Shown in pieces: positions 5,968 to 10,061 of a stretch of DNA of 10,469 bases. The position numbers and the translations under genes are program-made. Below the pieces are notes generated by a model. It saw nothing but the letters and a program-made list of their open reading frames with translations, was not told the origin of the DNA and searched no databases. Origin of the DNA: Baffinella frigidus (lineage: Eukaryota; Cryptophyceae; Cryptomonadales; Baffinellaceae); contig MU646767.1 in assembly GCA_026770585.1 (NCBI GenBank), positions 321,161 through 331,629 on the forward strand, read 5' to 3'. How positions within the stretch are numbered: position 1 is the first letter of the stretch; the number at the start of each line of letters is the position of its first letter.

Positions 5968-6113
5968 GACCGTTTACTACACAGTTTGGAGCCAAGGGGA
6001 AGCTTTTCAATGTCAGCAATCTGTCGGTCATGGAGACAATTGGACACACTGTCAAGGCTCTCTTCGCATTTTACAATGATCCACACACTCATCTCGAACT
6101 TTCTGCTGACGGA
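5968..6113. other. Non-repetitive stretch, possible gene remnant
   Basis: This is one of few stretches of even composition. Both strands are open here (plus frame from about 5955 including the words LFNVSNLSVMETIGHT; minus frame including SNCLHDRQIADIEKL). I recognise no domain in either. Overlapping open frames on both strands and the lack of any continuation beyond the tandem repeat at 6114 argue against a live gene. A short decayed exon or transposon fragment cannot be excluded. Confidence 0.3.
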
Positions 6114-6280
6114 CCTGGTCATAATCCCTGGTCATAATTCCATCTGGAATGTTCTTTACAACTGGTCACCTGGTCATAATTCCATCTGGAATGTTCTTTA
6201 CAACTGGTCACCTGGTCATAATTCCTTCCGGTTTACACCAGTCTCCTGGTCATAATTCCTTCTGGAATGTTCATGATCCC
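6114..6280 (+). repeat. 42-bp tandem array
   Basis: Units starting CCTGGTCATAATTCC begin at 6127, 6169 and 6211 with an exact 42-bp period; the first two full units are identical. A partial start is seen at 6114, and a 34-bp deleted unit leads to a further start at 6245. The unit continues ATCTGGAATGTTC, TTTACAACTGGTCA. The period is a multiple of three, so frames stay open across it. Identity between units points to recent amplification. Confidence 0.92.
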
Positions 6281-6285
6281 TGGAT

Positions 6286-6377
6286 GCGTCTCTTCGGAGC
6301 TCCGAGGGGGTTGCGTGTCGAGATCACGACAGCGGAGCTACCGACACGAATACCCCATCGAGAACTTGAAGAGACGC
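6286..6377. mobile_element. Small foldback element, 92 bp
   Basis: A perfect 10-bp terminal inverted repeat, GCGTCTCTTC and GAAGAGACGC, is followed further in by GGGGTTGCGTGTCG paired with CGACACGAATACCCC. It is too short to encode anything. I found no second copy in the window, so its status as a mobile element rests on structure alone. Confidence 0.5.
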
Positions 6378-6410
6378 CCCGCCAATTAAGGGACGCCCCG
6401 TGAATTAAGG
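6373..6410 (+). repeat. 19-bp direct repeat, two copies
   Basis: GACGCCCCGCCAATTAAGG at 6373-6391 is followed at once by GACGCCCCGTGAATTAAGG at 6392-6410. The left copy overlaps the right terminus of the 92-bp foldback. Confidence 0.85.
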
Positions 6411-6444
6411 TGCTACCTACACCACTGTGGCCCATCCAAAATAG

Positions 6445-6475
6445 AAAAAACATGACGCGGAGCGTCATGTTTTTT
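6445..6475. other. Perfect 14-bp stem hairpin with an A/T-run base
   Basis: AAAAAACATGACGC, GGA, GCGTCATGTTTTTT. In both directions the stem ends in a T run, so it looks like a bidirectional intrinsic terminator. In a nuclear eukaryotic setting a bacterial-type terminator is not expected; organelle-like or bacterial origin of this short segment is one possible explanation, as is a tiny palindromic element. Confidence 0.8.
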
Positions 6476-6485
6476 CCATTCCCCT

Positions 6486-6546
6486 CACGTGGCGCGAAGC
6501 GCCACGTGTTGGCGCGAAGCGCCGTTGAGCGCGAAGCGCCACGTGT
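6486..6546. repeat. GCGCGAAGCGC hairpin cluster
   Basis: Three copies of the GCGC-GAA-GCGC stem-loop: CACGTGGCGC-GAA-GCGCCACGTG (6486-6508, 10-bp perfect stem, 3-base loop), GGCGC-GAA-GCGCC (6511-6523), and GCGC-GAA-GCGC followed by CACGTG (6529-6546). GAA triloops closed by C-G pairs are very stable in DNA. Together with the hairpin 10 bp to the left this forms a compact block unlike the rest of the window. It resembles bacterial or organelle REP-like palindromes in style, without proof of relation. Confidence 0.85.
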
Positions 6547-6679
6547 TGAGTCACATATAAATCTCAACATGTCCGAACACATGCCTTATGCACGGACGTG
6601 TTATCCTATAGTAAAGTCCGGACACAGGGGGAAGTTCCCCAACTGTCCGAAAACAGGCCATTTGTTCCCCAGCTATCCA
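6547..6679 (+). repeat. Spacer with short duplications and a stem-loop
   Basis: GTTCCCCAACTGTCC (6635-6649) and GTTCCCCAGCTATCC (6664-6678) form a direct repeat about 29 bp apart. GTCCGAACACATG and CACGGACGTGTT, then GTCCGGACAC, are further variants of a GTCCGG word. GGGGGAAGTTCCCC is a small palindrome. No gene is recognised. Confidence 0.45.
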
Positions 6680-6732
6680 TCACCCGTATCCGTAAGGCCC
6701 CCGTTGGCTGCTAAGTGGAATGCATTCCACTT
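6680..6732. mobile_element. Family A right end, copy A4, joined to a 20-bp palindrome
   Basis: GTATCCGTAAGGCCCCCG plus TTGGCTGCTAAGTGG (6688-6718) matches the right part of family A, including the terminal repeat. The terminal AAGTGG is then mirrored exactly: AAGTGGAATGCATTCCACTT (6713-6732) is a perfect palindrome, so two A-type ends appear to face each other around ATGCAT. It could be a fused end-to-end junction of two copies with the second one lost. Confidence 0.65.
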
Positions 6733-6784
6733 CGGACACGATGTGGGAGATGTCGGTACAAATCAGAAACATGATGTGGGACGG

Positions 6785-6925
6785 GTCGGGCTTAGGGTCT
6801 GGGGTTTGAGGTTTAGGGTTTGGAGTTTAGGGTTTATGGTTTAGGGTTTAGGGTTTAGGGTTCAGGGTTTAGGGTTTAGGGTTCAGGGTTTAGGGTTTAG
6901 GGTTTGGGGGTTGGGGTTTAGGGTA
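6785..6925 (+). repeat. Interstitial telomere array (TTTAGGG)
   Basis: Nine phased 7-bp units run from 6840 to 6902 in the order TTTAGGG x3, TTCAGGG, TTTAGGG x2, TTCAGGG, TTTAGGG x2, which gives a 21-bp higher-order repeat at 6861-6902. Drifted units flank both sides. This is the best evidence that the organism has plant-type telomeres. It is internal, with several kb of other sequence on both sides, so it is not a chromosome end. Confidence 0.92.
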
Positions 6926-6990
6926 TGGGGCACTCACTTGGCCCCTTTTCCTCGTCCTTCCTGCCACGCCAGATCACAAGCGGCAATTTC

Positions 6991-7057
6991 AGAACACGAC
7001 GTTTCGCTTTGAAAGACGCAACGTTTCACTTTAAAAGACGCGACGTTTCGTTTTCAA
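6991..7057 (+). repeat. 22-bp tandem repeat, three copies
   Basis: The word CG[A]CGTTTC recurs with exact 22-bp spacing (GTTT at 7001, 7023 and 7045), each unit roughly ACGACGTTTCGCTTT then GAAAG. Open plus-strand frame only because 22 bp shifts through frames without stops. Not seen elsewhere in the window. Confidence 0.8.
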
Positions 7058-7186
7058 AATGTCCCGTGGTACAAACTCTACATTGTTGCGGCGGTGGGCC
7101 ATCAAGTTCTAGCGTGATTTTGATACAAATCTATGGGGAAGTCCGGAGAATCATCTTTAGGCAAATTTCTGATTCTGAATTTTTGT
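7058..7186 (+). other. Spacer with core motif and short stem
   Basis: GGTACAAACTCTAC (7068-7081) and a one-base variant, GATACAAATCTATG (7121-7134), sit 53 bp apart; AGAATCA and TGATTCT form a weak stem (about 7148-7176). Probably a decayed element related to the others, but its ends cannot be placed. No gene seen. Confidence 0.45.
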
Positions 7187-7354
7187 GACCTGGCGTGTTT
7201 AGACTCTTCACGTTTCTGAAGAGATTTAATCTCAGATTTGGCTTTGGCGTTTGAGCCATTTCGTGTTTTTAGGGCTTCAAAATCGCTGGGTTTGTACCAT
7301 AAATCGTTTAGATGGTCAGTTCCCGAAATCAAATCTGTTCAGGTCCGGGGGGTC
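7187..7354 (+). mobile_element. Family F element, copy F1
   Basis: GTGACCTG near the left and CAGGTC near the right are short inverted ends. Internal blocks shared with 8150-8295 are AATCTCAGATTTGGC, GAGCCATT, TTTGTACCATAAATC followed by GTTTAGATGGTCAG (7291-7319). Note that the GTACAAA core here points opposite to the GTTTAGATGG module, unlike in family A. The exact ends are uncertain; those given rest on the GACCTG repeat. Confidence 0.65.
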
Positions 7355-7370
7355 GCGCGGAAGTTGAAGC

Positions 7371-7445
7371 TAATCAACTTAACGCCTTAAGTTGATAATC
7401 AACTTAAGGCCTTAAGTTGATAATCAACGTAAGGCCTTAAGTTGA
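7371..7445. repeat. Tandem array of a palindromic 25-bp unit, three copies
   Basis: TAATCAACTTAAGGCC plus TTAAGTTGA at 7371-7395 (one change), 7396-7420 (perfect) and 7421-7445 (one change). Each unit contains the palindrome TCAACTTAAGGCCTTAAGTTGA interrupted nowhere in the middle copy (22 bp perfect, split here as TCAACTTAAGG and CCTTAAGTTGA). The flanks AAGTTGAAGC and GTTGACTTCG extend the symmetry a little. The AAGTTGAC word is also a constant part of family E. Confidence 0.92.
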
Positions 7446-7517
7446 CTTCGCGGTCGTGCGGTACCGATTCGTCAACTTTTGGGTGATCAGGGGCGGAATT
7501 TCAGTCCCCGTACCATT
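7446..7517 (+). other. Spacer with an E-like fragment
   Basis: GATTCGTCAACTTTTGGG (7467-7484) resembles the CCGTCAACTTTTGGCG block of the E-related segment at 8668-8685. No element boundary could be set and no gene is seen. Confidence 0.35.
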
Positions 7518-7658
7518 TCATAGGACAACGGTTTGGATTTAAAACATTCTGACAATGAAATTTACTACACAGAATGAGTTTCACTAGTAATATCAAAGCA
7601 TTCGTGTAGTAATTTTCATTGAATCCGATGGTTCCAAATTAAAACCGTTTCCCAATGA
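7518..7658. mobile_element. Family D foldback element, copy D1
   Basis: Two arms of about 60 bp (7518-7576 and 7599-7658) pair with mismatches and gaps around a 22-base loop. The inner part is strong: CAATGAAATTTACTACAC against GTGTAGTAATTTTCATTG; the outer part, GGACAACGGTTT against AAACCGTTTCCC, is weaker. The block CATTCGTGTAGTAA also occurs in family C as CATTTGTGTAGTAA, so C and D share a module. No coding sequence. Confidence 0.82.
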
Positions 7659-7694
7659 GATTCTGCCCGCTTCAGTCAAGTGCCGTTTGGCTTT

Positions 7695-7887
7695 CCCACT
7701 CGAGAATGCAAGAGGGGCCTATTTACATGTGGGGTTGTAAACATTTGTACCAGGATAGGGTATTCCAACCTCGTGACTGGGCAAATTTCGCAGAGTTACG
7801 TGATCAATCAACGAAACTTACTACACAAATGCCCACTTTTAAAAGAATATCGGTTTTAAAAAGGCCCATCTAGAATTCTCGTGTGGT
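7695..7887 (-). mobile_element. Family C element, copy C2 (best preserved)
   Basis: The terminal inverted repeats are CCCACTCGAGAATGC ... GGGGCCTATTTA and TTTTAAAAAGGCCCATC ... TTCTCGTGTGG. Inside, in reverse orientation to C1: ACATGTGGGGTTGTAAAC, CATTTGTACCAGG (core 7744-7751), GGGTATTCCAACCTCG, CAGAGTTACGTGATC, TTACTACACAAATGCCC. A 72-codon plus frame crosses the element but has no family resemblance. About 193 bp. The right end lies 8 bp from the J palindrome. Confidence 0.85.
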
Positions 7888-7895
7888 CGTTTGCA

Positions 7896-8059
7896 GGTAC
7901 CCTAGCTCTGTCCCACTTAGATTTGGGCTCGCCATTATTTCGCCCCCCCCCGAAAGTTTACAGGTAAATTTCATGGGGGTGGGACAAAATTCACCTGTAA
8001 ATTTTCGGGGGGGGCAAAATAATGGCGAGCCCAAATTTACTGGGACAGAGCTAGGTACC
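7896..8059. mobile_element. J, near-perfect long palindrome ending in GGTACC
   Basis: Arms of about 73 bp (7896-7970 and 7988-8059) pair with few mismatches around a 17-base spacer. Landmarks: GGTACCCTAGCTCTGTCCCA and TGGGACAGAGCTAGGTACC at the ends, TTTGGGCTCGCCATTATTT and AATAATGGCGAGCCCAAA in the middle, and TTTACAGGTAAATT with AATTCACCTGTAAA near the centre. Frames on both strands mirror one another (60 and 69 codons), which is what a palindrome gives. It sits between C2 and E3, and its right GGTACC is also the start of E3. Transcribed, it would make a long double-stranded hairpin. Confidence 0.9.
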
Positions 8060-8330
8060 AGTTGACCGACTTTTCTCAAGTTGACATCCTGGCTTCGTGG
8101 TGCAAATCCATCAACTTTGAGCAGAAAAGAGCCTGGGTCTCGCCAAATTCATCGCGACTCTGGACAGATTCTATCTCAGATTTCAGTGGGGCTTGGAGCC
8201 ATTCTGTACATTTAGAATTGCAAAACTCTTCGATATGTACCAGAAATAGTTTAGATGGTCAGTTTCTGAGATATAATCTATGAAGGGGCCCGATGAAATT
8301 GGTGCGCCCAAATAGACTGAGACGGAGGGA
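8055..8330 (+). mobile_element. Family E element interrupted by F2, copy E3
   Basis: Left part: GTACCAGTTGACCGAC, TTTTCTCAAGTTGACATCC, GTGGTGCAAATCC (mutated core), ATCAACTTTGAGCAG, AAAGAGCCTGGGTCTCGCC. Right part, after the insertion: AAATTGGTGCGCCCAAATAG followed by ACTGAGACGGAGGGAG. Placed together these two parts agree with the uninterrupted copy at 9470-9560, so the 146 bp between them are an insertion. E3 begins in or next to the right arm of J. Confidence 0.8.
8150..8295 (+). mobile_element. Family F element with target duplication, copy F2
   Basis: 146 bp inserted into E3 and flanked by a direct AAATT duplication (8145-8149 and 8296-8300). The ends are a perfect 5-bp inverted repeat, CATCG and CGATG, with a further inner pair AGATTCTATCTCAGA and CTGAGATATAATCT. 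Internal blocks shared with F1: CTCAGATTT, GGAGCCATT, ATGTACCAGAAATAG plus TTTAGATGGTCAG. No coding capacity. The 5-bp duplication, together with the uninterrupted E copy elsewhere in the window, makes this the firmest transposition event here. Confidence 0.85.
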
Positions 8331-8334
8331 GAAC

Positions 8335-8590
8335 GGTATCAGTTATTGTACTTTTCGGGTCAGCGCGGATTTTCTCGAGGTCGGGTCGGGGTGTCGGGAA
8401 ATGAAAATCTCGATAATTGGTGCGTCCATCTAAAGTTTTATGCTATCTTATGCATTGACATGATGACAAGATGCACACCCCACCCATAATATGTACAAAT
8501 ACTAGAGCCCTTTTTCGATATTTTCGATTTTTCCCGACTCCCCGACCCCGATCCAAAATCCGCGCTGACCCGAAAAGTACAATATCAGCC
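8335..8590. mobile_element. K, 80-bp inverted repeat around a 95-bp spacer
   Basis: The arms 8335-8415 and 8511-8590 match closely: TTGTACTTTTCGGGTCAGCG against CGCTGACCCGAAAAGTACAA, CGGGTCGGGGTGTCGGG against CCCGACTCCCCGACCCCG, and ATGAAAATCTCGATA against TATTTTCGATTTTTC. The spacer carries CGTCCATCTAAAG (8424-8436) and TGTACAAATAC (8492-8502), the two common modules, although here they are 55 bp apart. The left arm lies directly against E3's GGAGGGAGAACGG. No coding sequence. Confidence 0.88.
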
Positions 8591-8619
8591 ACTGGCCGCT
8601 ATTGCTCGAGTCAATCTGG

Positions 8620-8636
8620 TCTCCTCAAAATGAGGA
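8620..8636. other. Short hairpin CTCCTC-AAAAT-GAGGAG
   Basis: A perfect 6-bp stem with a 5-base loop lies 22 bp upstream of a B-box-like word (8659). Too short to assign; a tRNA fold was tried around it and failed. Confidence 0.4.
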
Positions 8637-8654
8637 GAAGTTGCTTCCCCCAGG

Positions 8655-8745
8655 TTGTGGTTCAAGTCCGTCAACTTTTGGCGTGAACGCGACCAGTCAA
8701 CTTTTGGTGGGAACACGATCAGTCAACCCGCCTGCGGCAGCGCTA
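8655..8745 (+). mobile_element. Family E related fragment, copy E5
   Basis: GTGGTTCAAGTCCGTCAAC corresponds to CGGTACAAACCCGTCAAC in E1. It is followed by two repeats of CAGTCAACTTTTGG-like sequence (about 8669-8710) and GTCAACCCGCCTG, GGCAGCGCTAG, the E2-type terminus. The word GGTTCAAGTCC (8659-8669) fits the eukaryotic tRNA B-box consensus GGTTCRANNCC exactly, whereas other copies have GGTACAAACCC. No tRNA fold is possible around it. Confidence 0.55.
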
Positions 8746-8749
8746 GAAT

Positions 8750-8777
8750 GGTACCAGGTTGTCTGCAGGTACCACAT
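8750..8777. repeat. GGTACC pair resembling the two flanks of J placed side by side
   Basis: GGTACCAGGTTG followed by TCTGCAGGTACCA. The first half matches the right flank of J (GGTACCAGTTGA) and the second the left flank of J (TTTGCAGGTACC). Confidence 0.5.
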
Positions 8778-8779
8778 AA

Positions 8780-9015
8780 AATACATGTTCGAATAAAAAG
8801 TACGTTCAAAATGTGTTGGTACGAATACATTGGTACAAAGTTACAAGCTGGAGAATAGAAGGACTAAGGATGTACATCCGTTAGCAGCCGCTAGCTTGCG
8901 TTTCTCAAGGCTGATAGACTTTTGTATCACTAAACTCAAGGCTCCAGGGCCTCATGTAGGACCTGTATCACGAGTAATAAAGAAGAAGAAGAAGAAGAAG
9001 AAGAAGAAGAAGAAA
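8780..9015 (+). mobile_element. SINE-like 3' end with an AAG tail
   Basis: A non-repetitive stretch ends in AAGGCTCCAGGGCC, TCATGTAGGACCTG, TATCACGAGTAATAAAG and then an uninterrupted AAG microsatellite (8980-9015). A non-coding body closing in a simple-sequence tail at a sharp edge is the usual shape of a SINE or LINE 3' end. Within the body are GGTACGAATAC (8819-8829) and GGTACAAAG (8832-8840), both similar to a pol III B box but with one or more mismatches; no A box was found. The start is uncertain and no flanking duplication was identified. The 63-codon frame ending in polylysine is not considered a gene. Confidence 0.45.
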
Positions 9016-9138
9016 GCTTGATAAGGGGGACACCTCATTCCGGCATCAAACAGGTTCAGGCGTTCGCGAAAGCTTTCGTTTGCAGGCAGGGGTAGGCTTA
9101 CTATAGGCTCCTTGAGCAAAAAGGGTTGTTGGTGGAGA
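9016..9138. other. Unassigned spacer
   Basis: No gene or array is seen. GCGTTCGCGAAAGC, TTTCGTTTGC (9060-9083) contains a small palindrome (GCGAAAGCTTTCG). It separates the AAG tail from the inverted repeat L. Confidence 0.4.
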
Positions 9139-9345
9139 TAGAGCCAATCTGGTAGGACTTGGCCAAAGCGAAGTTCGAACTAGCGAGATTGCGAACTTCT
9201 AGATGGACTCTTTTGGACATGTAGTGTTTTAAATTCAAATTTTGCAGTACAAATCGGTGTTTACTAATACTTACGGTCCATCTAGAAGTTCGCAATCTCG
9301 CTAGTTCGAACTTCGCTTTGGCCAAGTCCTACCAGATTGGCTCTA
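9139..9345. mobile_element. L, perfect 70-bp inverted repeat
   Basis: Arms 9139-9208 and 9276-9345 are exact reverse complements over 70 bp; the loop is 67 bases. Outermost bases are TA on the left and TA on the right, so the element may be GAGCC ... GGCTC inside a TA duplication, as in Tc1/mariner-type MITEs; other readings are possible. The loop carries AGTACAAATCGGTG (core 9246-9253), and each arm carries CTAGATGGAC, the second common module. A 74-codon minus frame covers both arms. Complete identity of the arms suggests recent origin or ongoing arm-to-arm correction. Confidence 0.93.
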
Positions 9346-9570
9346 CCAGTTAGCAGCGAACTGCTCACGCCAGCGGACCACTTAACGCCAGCGGACCACT
9401 TAAGCTTGCAAGCTGGACATCCAGCGTCCCACCCGCCGCCTCTGATTAGCCTCGGGTTGACTATTCTCGGGTTGACTTTTCTCAAGTGGACATTCTGGGT
9501 GCATGCTTCAAACCTTTGAGCGGAAAAGAGCCCGGATCTCGCCAAATTGGTGCGCCCACATCCACACGGC
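9346..9570 (+). mobile_element. Family E related element with duplications, copy E4
   Basis: Begins CCAGTTAGCAGCGAAC. An 18-bp unit ACGCCAGCGGACCACTTA occurs twice in tandem (9367-9384, 9385-9402). Then CCAGCGTCCCACC, CTCGGGTTGACT twice, TTTTCTCAAGTGGACATTC, ATGCTTCAAACC (core strongly mutated), TTTGAGCGGAAAAGAGCCC and CTCGCCAAATTGGTGCGCCC. The last block is the uninterrupted target that corresponds to the F2 insertion site. The terminus towards 9570 is unclear. No protein family is visible in either strand. Confidence 0.65.
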
Positions 9571-9620
9571 GGACTTCGAAGGGATCTTGAATAACCCCTA
9601 AGCGATGAGACCTAGGACCC

Positions 9621-9661
9621 TACGGTAGGAAACCCATAGGGGCATAGGGGGGTTCCTACGG
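9621..9661. repeat. Small foldback related to the centre of family G
   Basis: TACGGTAGGAAACCC at the left faces GGGGGGTTCCTACGG at the right, around TAGGGGCATA. The same words (CTACGGTAGG, TAGGGGGG, CTCCTACG) occur at 4850-4888 within family G. Confidence 0.55.
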
Positions 9662-9728
9662 ATAAAGTAACGGAAACGTGGCCCGATTTGGGCCGAAAAT
9701 GCCTTGGTAGGTCGCTGTGTGGAGGGTG

Positions 9729-9800
9729 AGACGGAGGGAGAATAGTACCAGTTAGCAGCCGCCAATTTGACGTCCAGCGTCCCTCCCGCGGCCTCCGCCT
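9729..9800 (+). repeat. E-related terminal segment
   Basis: GAGACGGAGGGAGAA, AGTACCAGTTAGCAGC, then GACGTCCAGCGTCCC and CCGCGGCCTCCGCC. The first two blocks match E3 at 8319-8345 and the right edge of L plus the start of E4; the last two match E4 at 9415-9442. It shows what the E4 start looks like without L on its left. Confidence 0.6.
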
Positions 9801-9804
9801 ACTC

Positions 9805-9930
9805 GTTCCGGGTTTCGGGTTTAGCATTGAGGGTTTAGGGGGTTTAGGGTTTAGGGTTTAGCTGGGATTCGGCTCCTGTCGTTTGGGGTCTAGGGCTTAG
9901 GGTTCGGGGTTTAGTTTGAGGGGTTTGGGG
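9805..9930 (+). repeat. Telomere-like tract
   Basis: TTTCGGG, TTTAGGG and TTCGGGG units, with three phased GGGTTTA units at about 9838-9860. A 25-bp gap, GCTGGGATTCGGCTCCTG and beyond, interrupts. G-rich strand is plus. Confidence 0.8.
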
Positions 9931-9984
9931 GCTCATAACCTGGGTGATGAGCGCATCCAAGTCGGAGACTGTCTCGACCGTTAC
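9930..9984 (+). repeat. 55-bp direct repeat, left copy
   Basis: GGCTCATAACCTGGGTGATG through TCTCGACCGTTAC. It recurs at 10172-10226 with four or so substitutions. Its 3' end is the unit that has expanded into the 15-bp array; the right copy has a single unit only. Confidence 0.9.
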
Positions 9985-10061
9985 TTTCTCGACCGTTACT
10001 TTCTCGACCGTTACTTTCTCGACCGTTACTTTCTCGACCGTTACTTTCTCGACCGTTACCG
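9972..10061 (+). repeat. 15-bp minisatellite, six copies
   Basis: TCTCGACCGTTACTT starts at 9972, 9987, 10002, 10017, 10032 and 10047; the first five units are identical and the sixth ends in CG. Since 15 is a multiple of three the array reads as LDRYF on the plus strand and as VTVEK on the minus strand, which makes two long opposing open frames (138 and 148 codons). Neither has support outside the repeat. Confidence 0.95.

Noticed and set aside
5694-6122. 142-codon minus-strand frame, among the longest
   Set aside because: It runs through telomere-like DNA, element A3 and a spacer, and half of it is element sequence shared with non-coding copies A1 and A2.
6445-6475. Rho-independent terminator
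   Set aside because: There is no gene upstream on either strand, and bacterial-type termination is not expected in this DNA. Kept as a hairpin only.
6410-6844. 144-codon plus frame
   Set aside because: It crosses two hairpin blocks, the end of element A4, a palindrome and the telomere array; no single coding unit would.
6785-6925. True chromosome end
   Set aside because: The array is short, mixed with variant units and flanked by kilobases of other sequence on both sides.
1721-8300. Remains of viral or retrotransposon coding genes (reverse transcriptase, integrase, transposase)
   Set aside because: No catalytic motif of these families was seen in any of the listed frames, and all elements are under 300 bp.
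8610-8690. tRNA gene around GGTTCAAGTCC
   Set aside because: The T-stem does not pair, there is no acceptor stem, and the hairpin at 8620 is not at anticodon-arm distance. It aligns with non-tRNA family E copies.
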